From: Brachionus plicatilis
Lineage: Eukaryota; Rotifera; Eurotatoria; Ploima; Brachionidae
DNA: 12,754 nucleotides
Direction: 5' to 3'
Assembly (NCBI GenBank): GCA_010279815.1
Contig: QEOQ01000424.1
Location: 129,258-142,011, forward strand
Shown here: piece after piece, positions 1-8,212 of the stretch
Layout: every line of letters starts with the position of its first letter
Position numbering within the stretch: position 1 is the first letter of the stretch
Program-made: the position numbers and the translations under genes
Notes under the pieces: model-generated
What the model saw: only the letters and a program-made list of their open reading frames with translations
Told to the model about the DNA's origin: nothing
The model's database searches: none

Positions 1-99
1 AAAACTTATGTTGATGTTTAATTTTTATACTCTGACAATTAAATTATCACTTTCACTAACATCTGACATGATCAACTTGGGTTTTATTTCACCTCAATT

Positions 100-360
100 T
101 AGCAATGCCATTGGAAAATGAAAAAGAGGAAGCGCAGTGACAAAATTTCCATTTTTTTGCCTTTAGTGAAATTAATGCGGAACCCTTAAGATTCAAGGCA
201 ATTATTTAAGAAAAAAAATTGAAACATCCAAGTCTGTTAAATAAATATAACAAAATTAATCAAAGTTTTTAAATCTAAAAATTTTTATTTTTAAGTACCA
301 AATTTTTTTTTCTTAATTGTACTGAAACTAATATCATATTTTAAAAATCATGAAGGTAAT
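100..360. repeat. Dispersed repeat, copy A
   Basis: This stretch recurs nearly base for base at 8213-8823 (copy C), and its middle part recurs at 3445-3537 (copy B), all in the same orientation. Shared landmarks are TAGCAATGCCATTGG at the left end, AACCCTTAAGATTCAA in the middle and AATCATGAAGGTAAT at the right end. Copy A lacks 320 bp present in copy C. No coding frame is visible. It could be a non-coding end of a transposon family; I do not recognise the family. Confidence 0.85.
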
Positions 361-906
361 ACCGTAAACTCGCCCAAACAACCCCGGGGGTACAAATCGT
401 AAATTTTGTTTTTTACCAGGCATCTAACACGTGTTTTGAATTTTTTAGGAAAATACTTTTACTTCGACATAAAAACTAAAAATTCGGTTTTAAGTGGGCA
501 TTAAATGAGTCAAAAATGAATATTTTCATTTGATTTTAAAAAAAATTAAATTTTATTTGAAAAATGACTTTTTTGTTTTAATGCGAGCACTAAACATGAA
601 TTTTTGGTATTTTTGCATGCTTTTCATTTTAAGCTCGAAATAAAATATTAGCTAAAATTAAATTCTCAAAATGAGTGTAACGCCAACTACAACGAGTTGT
701 GTAACGTAGTGTAACGCCAAATTGTGGAGCATTTTTTCTTAAAGTATATTTTGACAGTCTCTGATTATCATAACATTTGAAATTAACAATAATGTTTCTA
801 ATAGAAACTAGCTTCTCTTTTTTATTTGAAATAATTTAATTTTTTTCGCCATTTTTATTATTATTTAGCTAAGGAGCTTTTATTACACAAATTCTATTCA
901 AATAAC
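361..906. other. AT-rich spacer upstream of the ParA gene
   Basis: No open frame or RNA gene is seen. There is a small GC island, CCCCGGGG, near 382-389 and a GTGTAACG repeat cluster at 674-720; the rest is A/T runs. The 5' control region of the ParA-like gene must lie here, but no promoter motif can be called with confidence. Confidence 0.6.
674..720. repeat. GTGTAACG iteron-like cluster upstream of ParA gene
   Basis: AGTGTAACGCCAA occurs twice exactly (674-686 and 708-720), and a third GTGTAACG sits between them (699-706). A short imperfect hairpin ACAAC-GA-GTTGT lies at 689-700. The cluster ends about 186 bp before the ParA start codon and is GC-richer than its surroundings. Bacterial par loci often carry such iterons as centromere or operator sites, so the position is suggestive; function here is inference only. 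Confidence 0.5.
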
Positions 907-2049
907 ATGACAGAATTTTCTTCAATAATAAAGCCATTGATTTTTTCATTTTACGCCGAAAAAGGCGGCGTAGGAAAGACAACAACTTGTATAACTTTAG
1001 CTTATTATCTAGCTAGAAATGGCAAAAAGGTTTTAATATATGATTGCGATCCTCAAAGAAGTTTAACTGGATGGATATTTGGAAATACTATTGAAAATGA
1101 TTTTGATGGAGATGTAAATGCATTTATTTATAATACCCAAAATAAAAGATATAGCAATTACCCAAAAACTTTGTATGAGCAAATGTTAGAAAGAGATCTG
1201 AGGTCTGCTGAAGCTAAAATAGATTTAAATAATCCAAATTTAATGATTGTTCCCGGAGACAATAAGATCAATTTTTTGGATCTTGATATACATAGTGATG
1301 AATCATCTAATCGCATCGGAATCGGAATTACTAATAGAGTAAATGAAGTAACAGGTAAGCCTTATCATGCTATAAAGAAAACTGCAGATGAATACCAAGT
1401 GGATTTTGTTTTTTTGGATCTTAATCCTTATAATGGAGTTTTAAATCGATGTCTATTGATGAGTTCTAATTATTTAATTATGCCATCTGTTCCTGACTTT
1501 TTTAGCTTCGAAATGATGAATAATATGATTACAATTTTAAAAAGATGGAATAGAGAGATAGAAGATAAAAGAGAATCCACTAAAGAGGGAAGATATCCGT
1601 TCCCGGAGCACAAACCAAAATATTTAGGTTACATTGTAAGTAGATATCATCCACTTAAGAAAGGTACATTCCTTAATGGTATAGTTGAGGATATTGTATC
1701 ACAAAAAGACGTAAAATGGTTTAGAAAATTAGAATCACAATCAAATCATTTAGTTAAAGAACTAAGGGATATGAATCTTTCAGTAAAAGAAGAAACTTAT
1801 CGAAAAGCTGAAAGACCAAGTACATTAGGCCTAATTCGAGAATACCGTTCGTTAAAAAGCGCATCCGATCAAATTCATATTCCAGTTCCATTTTTGACTT
1901 CAGGTTCCATTAGAGGAAGAACTTACGATGATGGAACTTTTTTGACTCTGACAAACGAAGATATTAGTAGAATTGAAGAATTTCATTCAATAATCAAAGA
2001 AATAACCCAAAACATTTTTAGAATAATTCATCAAGATCAACTATCTTAA
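907..2049 (+). CDS. ParA/Soj-family deviant Walker P-loop ATPase
   Basis: Complete 380-aa frame. The deviant Walker A box KGGVGKTT lies at residues 19-26, with signature Lys19 and catalytic Lys24. The A' motif DCDPQ is at 46-50, and the Walker B/switch II motif FLDLNP, with Asp171, is at 169-174, followed by a MPSVP strand at 192-196. These are the hallmarks of ParA/Soj ATPases, which dimerise on ATP, bind DNA non-specifically and move plasmids or chromosomes with a ParB partner. At 380 aa it is longer than Soj-type proteins (about 250 aa). There is no N-terminal helix-turn-helix domain; the extra length is an insertion after A' and a roughly 180-aa C-terminal part I do not recognise. ATG at 907 is chosen because the P-loop follows at the family's usual distance and A lies at -3; there is no Shine-Dalgarno sequence at normal spacing. 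No introns. No ParB-like partner is found nearby. Base composition is AT-rich like the contig, though less extreme than its flanks. Confidence 0.85.
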   Translation: MTEFSSIIKPLIFSFYAEKGGVGKTTTCITLAYYLARNGKKVLIYDCDPQRSLTGWIFGNTIENDFDGDVNAFIYNTQNKRYSNYPKTLYEQMLERDLRSAEAKIDLNNPNLMIVPGDNKINFLDLDIHSDESSNRIGIGITNRVNEVTGKPYHAIKKTADEYQVDFVFLDLNPYNGVLNRCLLMSSNYLIMPSVPDFFSFEMMNNMITILKRWNREIEDKRESTKEGRYPFPEHKPKYLGYIVSRYHPLKKGTFLNGIVEDIVSQKDVKWFRKLESQSNHLVKELRDMNLSVKEETYRKAERPSTLGLIREYRSLKSASDQIHIPVPFLTSGSIRGRTYDDGTFLTLTNEDISRIEEFHSIIKEITQNIFRIIHQDQLS

Positions 2050-2854
2050 AAGTATCTCTCTTTAAAGTTTTTCTGACTTAAGTTTTTATTTTAATAATGA
2101 TTTCATTAAGTAATCAAAATTTTATTAGTAATTTTATTTAGCATTTAAATCAGAATTGGAATAAATTTTTTCTAATTTTTTGATAAATTTTTTTTCTTGA
2201 AAATTTTGAAAAATATAAAAACATTTTCAACTTTTTAAGTTTAAAAAATCGGCCACTATTTCGGCTAAAGAAGATGTATTTAAAGTTAAAAAAATAAAGT
2301 AAATTCTAGAGAGAAAGACTTCCTTCAGCCTAAAGCTAAGCATTCACAACCTATAAAAATTTTCTGATCGAAACATCTGAACATTTTTTTAATTTAAATT
2401 TTATTAATACAATCTCTAAAAATTGGCCATTACACACAAAAAAAATTAAATAAAATTCATCTGTCAATTAATTTTTTTTACTTATATTTTTCTCAGTACC
2501 AAAAATATATCTATACAGTACCAAATTATATTTTATGAAGTACCTTATTTGTTTTACTTTTACTAGAAATAATTTAATAAATCCTAATACTATTTTTTTG
2601 TTTACCTAATTAGGTACAACTATTTTAGTAAGTACCAAATATTAATTTCAATGAAACCAAATATTAATTCAATTAGAATTATTTATCACTTTATGTAGCA
2701 CCTCTTGATAAAATAAGACTTGTTTATAAGTCACTGTTTTAGGTTTTAGTCACAAAAAAGTTAAGTCAAGTCATAACTTTGACTTTAAAGAGGATAATTT
2801 CAATTTATTGAAATGACTTAAAAGATTTAAAAAAATAAGTTGAGTCATTAATAT
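2050..2854. other. AT-rich spacer between ParA gene and MULE relic
   Basis: No gene is supported. The stretch is A/T-rich with many stops in all frames. It contains a series of AGTACC motifs (2495-2636). The part just upstream of 2855 may be further decayed transposase sequence, but I could not align it convincingly. Confidence 0.5.
2495..2636. repeat. Spaced AGTACC motif cluster
   Basis: AGTACC occurs at 2495-2500, 2517-2522, 2539-2544 and 2631-2636; the first three are exactly 22 bp apart and three of the four continue as AGTACCAAA. The same AAGTACCAAATT string is in repeat copies A (293-304) and C (8739-8750). The cluster could be a decayed subterminal repeat of a transposon related to that repeat. 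Confidence 0.4.
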
Positions 2855-3337
2855 GACTTAAAAAATTTATTGTGTCTTGATCAAACTGACTTTGATTCAT
2901 CTATCAAATTCATTACAAGTTTTCATGTGATATCAATTAATAATTAAGAATGGAAAAATAGTAGTTGTAATTGTAGGTTTTGGCAAAAAAGATACATCTG
3001 CAAACACATCATTACAGTTGCTTTTAATTTAAATATTTATGGTTTCCCCTAAGTTGATTTGAAAATTGAAGGCAATCGTAAAAGATGACGTCCTAAAATA
3101 GCAAAGCCAACGTGAATGAGAAGTGAACCACCCAAATTATCTGAAATTGATACATTTCCAATTGCTCCATCAGTTCAACCATCAAAATCATCTATACAAC
3201 CATATACATCATCAGAACAACTATCAGACTTGTTAGAACAACCACCACCATAACAAGAAGTATCACAACCAAAAACAAAGGTAAAAAAAAAGAAAACTAA
3301 AGATGTTATTGCTAAAATATCAGCCCGATTAGCTTAA
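2855..3337 (+). pseudogene. Relic C-terminus of a second MULE transposase with SWIM zinc finger
   Basis: One reading frame aligns, without any frameshift, to the C-terminal part of the intact transposase at 9077-11158. Matches in order are DFD followed by an aromatic/Ser-rich stretch, then EWKNSSCNCRFWQKRYICKH (2948-3007), which carries the SWIM pattern CxC-x8-CxH. Next come DLKIEGNRKR (3056-3085), matching DLAIEGNAKR in the intact copy, and an AT-hook-like RPK. A Pro/Ser/Gln-rich linker and a basic tail KVKKKKTKD follow, ending at TAA 3335-3337. The frame is broken by in-frame stops at 2945, 3050, 3086, 3113 and 3251. The tail after the AT-hook does not resemble the intact copy, so this is a different subfamily. 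The DDE catalytic region is missing or unrecognisable. It lies about 800 bp downstream of the ParA gene on the same strand. Confidence 0.85.
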
Positions 3338-3444
3338 AAGAATTAAATTTCTGTATGTTTTTTTAAATTTTCTCAAATAAATCTTACTATTTCTTTTTTA
3401 TAATTAAATAAGATTTTATAAAACGTCAAAAATTAGATTTTTAG

Positions 3445-3537
3445 CGCAGAACCCTTAAGATTCAAAGTATTTATTTTAAATGATTTAAGAAAAAAAATTT
3501 AAGAATCCAAGTCTGTTAAAAAAATAAAACAAAATTA
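3445..3537. repeat. Dispersed repeat, copy B (partial)
   Basis: Matches the central part of copies A and C, from the AACCCTTAAGATTCAA landmark through AATCCAAGTCTGTTAAA to ACAAAATTA. It stops abruptly at the left LTR (3540), where copies A and C continue with AATCAAAG. The left end of the family (TAGCAATGCC...) is absent. Confidence 0.8.
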
Positions 3538-3539
3538 TT

Positions 3540-3817
3540 TGTTGTAGGGTGGTTTCCTTCCTTTTATTCATTTCACCAAGAAAAGACTAGATTGTTTTTT
3601 TAATATCTTTATTTTATAAAAGCAGAACGACAACAAACTTAAAATCTATTTCCTTTAATATAAATACCATCTCTAATTCGCCTCGAAGCCATTAATTGGA
3701 GTTGCCTAGTAATGCCAATTAATTAATATATATTAATTAACCACAATTAATATATCTTTCAAACAAGTAGAGTAATGCTTAGCAACTGATCTAACTTAGT
3801 AAATCAGCCCTTTAACA
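3540..3817 (-). repeat. Left LTR (3' LTR of the element)
   Basis: 278 bp, bounded by TGTT...AACA inverted ends and matching 7941-8211 along its whole length with about 14 mismatches and a few short indels. It contains a perfect 22-bp A/T palindrome at 3719-3740 that is degraded in the other LTR. The polypurine tract adjoins its inner edge. Confidence 0.92.
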
Positions 3818-3833
3818 CACTCCTTTTTTAATA
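3818..3833 (-). other. Polypurine tract of the retrotransposon
   Basis: On the minus strand the sequence just upstream of the 3' LTR reads TTAAAAAAGGAGTG before TGTTAAAG. A purine run at this position is where plus-strand DNA synthesis is primed in LTR retrotransposons. Confidence 0.7.
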
Positions 3834-4205
3834 AGCGATGTCCTCATCGCTGGGGTGCCTGATTCATAGAACTCACAGAATCAGCAATCCTCAAACCGCG
3901 TTGAATTCAGTCACAGAATTCTGCGTTGAACTGTCTCTACTACGGCTGAGGGTCAATCTCGAAGATTGGGGTATTACACACCGTCTCCCGTTTCTTGTGG
4001 TACGGCTGACGATTCCTCTTCAGGAAAGTAGCTATTCGTAGTCCACTACGCGGAGGCTCAATGTATCTACCAGCTCAATAGAAGCCTCAGTAGATCATCT
4101 AAACAAACCCTTGGACTCTAATTATTAACTTGACAATTGAACTTAATAAAAAAAATAATAAATAAATTAATGAAATAAATAGAACAGAATTCAATTCATA
4201 GTAAA
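3834..4205 (-). other. Non-coding 3' region of the retrotransposon
   Basis: Lies between the end of pol and the polypurine tract. Short frames exist on both strands but none resembles an envelope or other known protein. The part from 3840 to about 4080 is less AT-rich than the rest of the window. Confidence 0.55.
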
Positions 4206-5454
4206 CTATTCAAATCGTTTGTATGGTCTTAATCGTTGGACATGGATCACAAATGACTTGTTATCTTTCTCTATTCTTTAAGTCAAGTCACTTAGTTTCG
4301 CAAGTACCTTGTACGGGCCTTGCCAACTTGGAAGAAGTTTTTGAGTATAACCTTGTTTAGGTCCAGGCCAATAAGCCATAACTTCACAGCCTTTCTCAAA
4401 ATTAATATTCTTATGGGTTTTATCATAACGCTCTTTGTTAATTTTCATTTGTCCCTTTATGTCTCTTTATTCTCATAACTTGCTCTCAATCTATTCAACA
4501 ATTTTACTTTATAATCGAATTTGTCTTCAGAATAATCAGGTTCTAAATTCCGCGAAACTCCAAACATTACACCGGAAGGCAAAACTGTGTCTCTACCATA
4601 TAATAGAAAGAAAGGCGTTTCTCTAATCGTCATGTTGATAGTAACTCTATACGCTAATAAAATATCATCAATTAGTTCATCCCAATTACTTTGTCTTTCA
4701 TTCACTAACATTGCTAATGAATTGGACAAGAACCGATTAAATCTTTCCGTTTTGTGGATGTTTACTGCTACACTCTAATTTGTAAATCCCAAATTTTTTG
4801 CACAGTGTTTTAAAAAGATTCTAGGTAAACTGAGTACCTTGATCAGTCAAAACTTTACTAGGACATCCATGGCCAGTAATAATAACACTATAAAATTTCT
4901 TTGCCACTTCGGCTGCCTCTAAAGTTCTAAGTGGACAAGCTTCTATCCAGTTTGTAAAAAAATCAACTAGAACTAAAACGTACTTGAAACCATTTCTTGA
5001 CCTTTTTATAAAACCGAAAATTTCCATTCCTACAACCTCAAATGGGTTTGATACACGAATAGGTTGTAACATCCCATTCTGTATCGGTTGGTTTGGTTTT
5101 ACCCTGTTACAACTTAAACATGCGCCTACCCATCTTCTTACATCCTCATACATTCCAGGCCAATAAAATTTATTTCTTAGGTGGAAAAACATCTTATCGC
5201 TACCCACATGAGCCAGAGCTTTATGATGGTAATGTTCGAGTAAATATAGGGATCAGTTGTTGGGGAACAACCCAGTAGATTTTGGTCGCTTTGACATTTA
5301 TAATAAAGAACAGAATCTTTTATGATAAATTTGGAAGAGTAACTGGAGTTTGAATCTTTTAAAATATTATTATAAATCAAAAATAAATAGGGATCGTTAG
5401 CCTGACTTTTTAATGTTAAGATTCTGAAGTGGACTTTCCACCCTTAATACATTG
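4206..5454 (-). pseudogene. Retrotransposon pol, integrase part (broken)
   Basis: Pieces of a Ty3/gypsy integrase appear in order on the minus strand. The HHCC zinc-binding module is split: the His pair is in HYHHKALAH (about 5215-5241) and the Cys pair in CLSCNR. The first catalytic Asp of the usual GMD-I-G motif reads Glu (GMEIFG). The second Asp is kept in LTDQGTQFT and the Glu in TERFNR. Next come NWDELIDDILLAYR and a C-terminal GPY/F module, PSWQGPYKV. Damage includes frame changes around 5200-5290, a stop at 4821-4823, a small deletion with frameshift near 4745-4760, and a TAA at 4278-4280 inside a C-terminal tail that otherwise reads on to TAG at 4206. In a working element this enzyme inserts the cDNA into the host genome. 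This copy is dead. Confidence 0.88.
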
Positions 5455-6844
5455 TCAATATCTTAAAAAGTAAGAGTCTATATCTTTAACTTCCGGCTCT
5501 TCTCTACACGGAACTAAACGAGACAAGGCGTCAGCATTTGAATTTTTTAAACCTCGTTTATGCCTTATTTCAAAATCAAATTCACTTAATCTTAAAGTCC
5601 ATCTGACAATATGCGCAGGGGTTTATGCATCCATTAACCATTTTAAGGACTCATGATCAGTTCAAATTATAAATTTTGTTCCAATAATAAAAGGTCGAAA
5701 TTACTCACAAGGACAAATAATTCCAAAAGCTTCCTTTTCTCTCACCGACCATTTCCTTTCAGAGGGCTGTAAGCTTCTGCTCATATACTCGATAACCCTT
5801 TCCTCTCCATTTATTATCTGGCATAATACGGCACCTAATCCTATAACACTAGCGTCTGTTTGGATTATGAAAGGGTAATCAAAATCAGGGTGTCTTAAAA
5901 TAGGATATTTTGAAAGATAACTTTTAAGCTTCTCAAAACTTTTCTGGTGCTCATCCTCCCAAACATAATCAGAAGTTTCACGCGTCAAATCATATAGACA
6001 AGCCGCAATTCTAGTAAAGTCTTCTATAAATTTAAGGTAATATCCACATAATCCCAAGAAAGTTCTTAAATCAGCTTTATTCTTTGAGATAATAATATCT
6101 AGAATAGCTTTTTCTTTTTGTGGATCTGTGCTAATTCCAGCAGCAGTCACCTTATGTCCCAGAAAAATAAAGTCTTCTCTACAGAAAGAACATTTTGAAC
6201 TTTTAATTTTCAAGTTATTTTCTTTCGTCCTATCGAAAACCAGCCTTAAATTCTCAATATGCTCCTCAAATGTTCTTGAAAAGATGATTATGTTATCTAG
6301 ATAAATTAAGCAACAAAGCCACTTCAAGCCTGCAAATACAATGTCCATGTACCTTTGGAAAGTAGCAGAAGCATTCGTCAGTCCAAAAGGCATTACCTGA
6401 AACTCATAAAGCCCTGCATGACTTATAAATGCAGCCTTTTCTTTATCCTGAAGGGCTACAGGGATTTGGTAATAACCGGTTGTTAAATCCAAAGTTGAAA
6501 AGAAACTACATTTTCCAAGGCTATTTAATATGTCATCAATCCTTGGTAATGGATACACATCTTTCTTTGTCAGCTTGTTTAACTTACGATAGTCTACACA
6601 AAACCTTATTGAACCATTCTTTTTATTTACTTGTGTGACAGGAGACTCCCAAGGACTACGTGATGGCTTGATTATATTTTTATCCAACATTTCCCTTACA
6701 TGTTCATCTATGACCTGTTTCTCTATTATACCCACTCTTCTGGGAGCACAACTCACTGGATTGTTTGTCTCTGTATTAATAGTATGTACCAACCCCTAAG
6801 CAGAACCTGGATTCCCAAGACTATGACTAAATAAACTCCTATAC
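5455..6844 (-). pseudogene. Retrotransposon pol, reverse transcriptase and RNase H part (broken)
   Basis: One frame runs from about 6844 to TGA 5455-5457. RT motifs in order are [32 protein letters not shown] and [17 protein letters not shown], then the catalytic YxDD box, which here reads YLDN (Asn codon at 6292-6294), then GLCGYY in the thumb/connection. RNase H begins at FIIQTDAS and continues through TDHESLKW to NSNADALSR. In-frame stops interrupt it at 6796-6798, 5701-5703, 5662-5664 and 5623-5625. The pre-RT segment upstream of 6796 joins directly to gag at about 6845, so no protease is encoded. RT/RNase H copies the element RNA into DNA; loss of the second Asp of YxDD and the stops make this copy inactive. 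Confidence 0.92.
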
Positions 6845-7849
6845 TCAACCAAAAGTAGTATCCCTATTGTTTCTGTACAAATTCTTCTTGAAACGTTTGT
6901 TGTTCGGTTGCCAATTATAGATGTTATGGCGGATGATTTTATCATTACGTAAATTTCTCCAGTTTAGAATCTCATTCATCAAATCTGAATAGTGTTGCTT
7001 CGCTTGGTTTACTTGTTTGTTTAATTTTTGATATAAAGTTGACAAGTTGTTTTCCAAATTTTTCGAATCATTATTTGTCTTCTTTTTAGCATCAGCTTTT
7101 GAAGTGGATGGGTTTGTACTTTGTTTGTCACTACCTTCAGAATCAGGCTCTTCCGATTTTATCTCATTGACAAACAGTTTTTCCTTCTTTTTAGTTCCTT
7201 TATCAACTTCACAAATCTCAGCAAAACGTAATCCCTCTTGCAGATCAGTTGGTTTTCTTACACGAACCATTGCAGCTAAATCATTTGACAATCCTCTTAG
7301 AAAGTTTTCCAATTTCAATTTTTCTAACACAATTGGATCGGCAATCATAGGATAAGCTTTCTTTACTATTTGAGCTATCTTCAAGCTAAAGAAAACTAAA
7401 GATTCGGAGGAGTCGCGTTTAAGCTTAGTTGGCTCTAACAAATAATGCTCAGGATTTGTCTTACAAAAGAGTTTTCTCATCTCGAAACTTAATTTGTCAA
7501 AAGTGTCCATATCTTGTTCATTAAAGCCTTCCATACATTCCCGTGCCTTCGATCCCATATAAGCTTTAAAGAGCTCTTTCTTATAATTTTCACCAACTCT
7601 CGAGGTTTTGGTTTTGGATTCAGCAATCCATCGTTCAAAATCTTCTCCTGGTGTTCCATTATATACCCGAATGTTAATATTTATTGGGTATTGTGAGGGA
7701 GTAGTCATAATCTTTGCTTCACCATCGACATCCTCCTCACAGATTTCTTCTCTTCTTGCGATTTTCTTCGTTTTTATGTTAGTTGGTTCATCCAAGACTG
7801 ATTCGTCACTGTCGACATCTTCCTCACAGACTTCTTCTCTTCTTGCCAT
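6845..7849 (-). CDS. Retrotransposon gag protein, C-terminally truncated
   Basis: Open frame of 334 aa starting at ATG 7847-7849. It contains a Retrotrans_gag-like domain at about residues 60-220: DFERWIAESK, then LFKAYMGSKAREC, DTFDKLSFEMRKLF, LRGLSNDLAAMVRVRKPTDLQEG. This is followed by a Lys/Ser/Asn-rich hydrophilic region. Gag forms the particle that packages the element RNA. The N-terminus carries a duplicated segment: residues 2-13 (ARREEVCEEDVD) recur as residues 31-42. No CCHC zinc knuckle is present. The frame ends in TGA where the sequence switches to the pre-RT part of pol in another frame, so the C-terminus looks cut by a deletion. No stops interrupt it, unlike pol. Confidence 0.82.
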   Translation of the reverse strand: MARREEVCEEDVDSDESVLDEPTNIKTKKIARREEICEEDVDGEAKIMTTPSQYPININIRVYNGTPGEDFERWIAESKTKTSRVGENYKKELFKAYMGSKARECMEGFNEQDMDTFDKLSFEMRKLFCKTNPEHYLLEPTKLKRDSSESLVFFSLKIAQIVKKAYPMIADPIVLEKLKLENFLRGLSNDLAAMVRVRKPTDLQEGLRFAEICEVDKGTKKKEKLFVNEIKSEEPDSEGSDKQSTNPSTSKADAKKKTNNDSKNLENNLSTLYQKLNKQVNQAKQHYSDLMNEILNWRNLRNDKIIRHNIYNWQPNNKRFKKNLYRNNRDTTFG

Positions 7850-7919
7850 TTTCTTTGGTCAACCAGGTCCTCTTTGTTTGTTTCCAATTGTACTTTCATT
7901 TATTTCTCTCTCCGCGGTT

Positions 7920-7937
7920 CTTTTAGTCGCAGCACCA
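7920..7937 (-). other. Primer binding site of the retrotransposon
   Basis: On the minus strand, three bases after the 5' LTR, the sequence reads TGGTGCTGCGACTAAAAG. The TGG start pairs with a tRNA 3' CCA end, and the following bases imply a tRNA whose acceptor stem begins GCTGCGA. I cannot name that tRNA with confidence. Confidence 0.75.
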
Positions 7938-7940
7938 CGT

Positions 7941-8211
7941 TGTTGTAGTGTGGTTTTCTTCCTTTTATTCATCGCACCAAGAAAGATTAGATTGTTTTTT
8001 TAATATCTTTATTTTATAAAAGCAGAACGACAACAAACTTAAAATCTATTTCCTTTAAATACCATCTCTAATTCGCCTCGAAGCCATTAATTAGAGTTGC
8101 TTAGTAATACCAATTAATATAATACATTAATTAACCACAATTAATATACCTTTCAAACAAGTAGAGTAATGCTTAGCATCTGATCTAACTTAGTAAATCA
8201 GCCCTATAACA
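7941..8211 (-). repeat. Right LTR (5' LTR of the element)
   Basis: 271 bp, TGTT...AACA ends, matching 3540-3817. It should carry the element promoter for minus-strand transcription, but no TATA box can be singled out in this A/T-rich sequence. A 5-bp deletion relative to the other LTR lies near position 8057. Confidence 0.92.
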
Positions 8212-8212
8212 A

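Larger units (their letters stand above)
3540..8211 (-). mobile_element. Ty3/gypsy-type LTR retrotransposon, degenerate
   Basis: Two directly repeated LTRs (3540-3817 and 7941-8211) enclose, on the minus strand, a primer binding site, gag, a pol in the order RT, RNase H, integrase, and a polypurine tract next to the 3' LTR. The order RT before integrase and the GPY/F module of the integrase place it with Ty3/gypsy (Metaviridae-type) elements. At about 4.7 kb it is short because the gag zinc knuckle and the protease are missing. Pol has several in-frame stops and frameshifts and changed catalytic residues, so this copy cannot be autonomous. The LTRs differ at roughly 5% of positions by eye, so the insertion is not very recent. 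No target-site duplication is seen (TTATT on the left, ATAGC on the right). Confidence 0.93.

Noticed and set aside
871..876. AAGGAG as a Shine-Dalgarno sequence for the ParA gene
   Set aside because: It ends 30 nt before the ATG, far outside the useful distance, and the same word occurs elsewhere (12521-12526) with no gene after it.
2945..3253. In-frame TAA/TGA codons in the MULE relic as evidence of a variant genetic code
   Set aside because: Both TAA and TGA interrupt it, the gag and ParA frames end with TGA and TAA, and the intact transposase of the same family has none internally. Ordinary decay explains them.
361..3540. Terminal inverted repeats uniting the ParA gene and MULE relic into one transposon
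   Set aside because: Compared by eye, the candidate flanks share only short A/T words; no inverted pair longer than chance was found, so the union is left as a hypothesis.
3838..4041. 67-codon plus-strand frame as a gene
   Set aside because: It lies antisense in the non-coding 3' part of the retrotransposon, with no recognisable domain and no homologue among neighbouring features.
3834..4205. Envelope-like gene downstream of pol
   Set aside because: No minus-strand frame of useful length and no signal or membrane segment is present.
7047..8003. Plus-strand frames opposite gag (102 and 131 codons)
   Set aside because: They are antisense shadows of gag, and their Ser/Phe-rich composition is what the complement of a Lys/Glu-rich gene gives.
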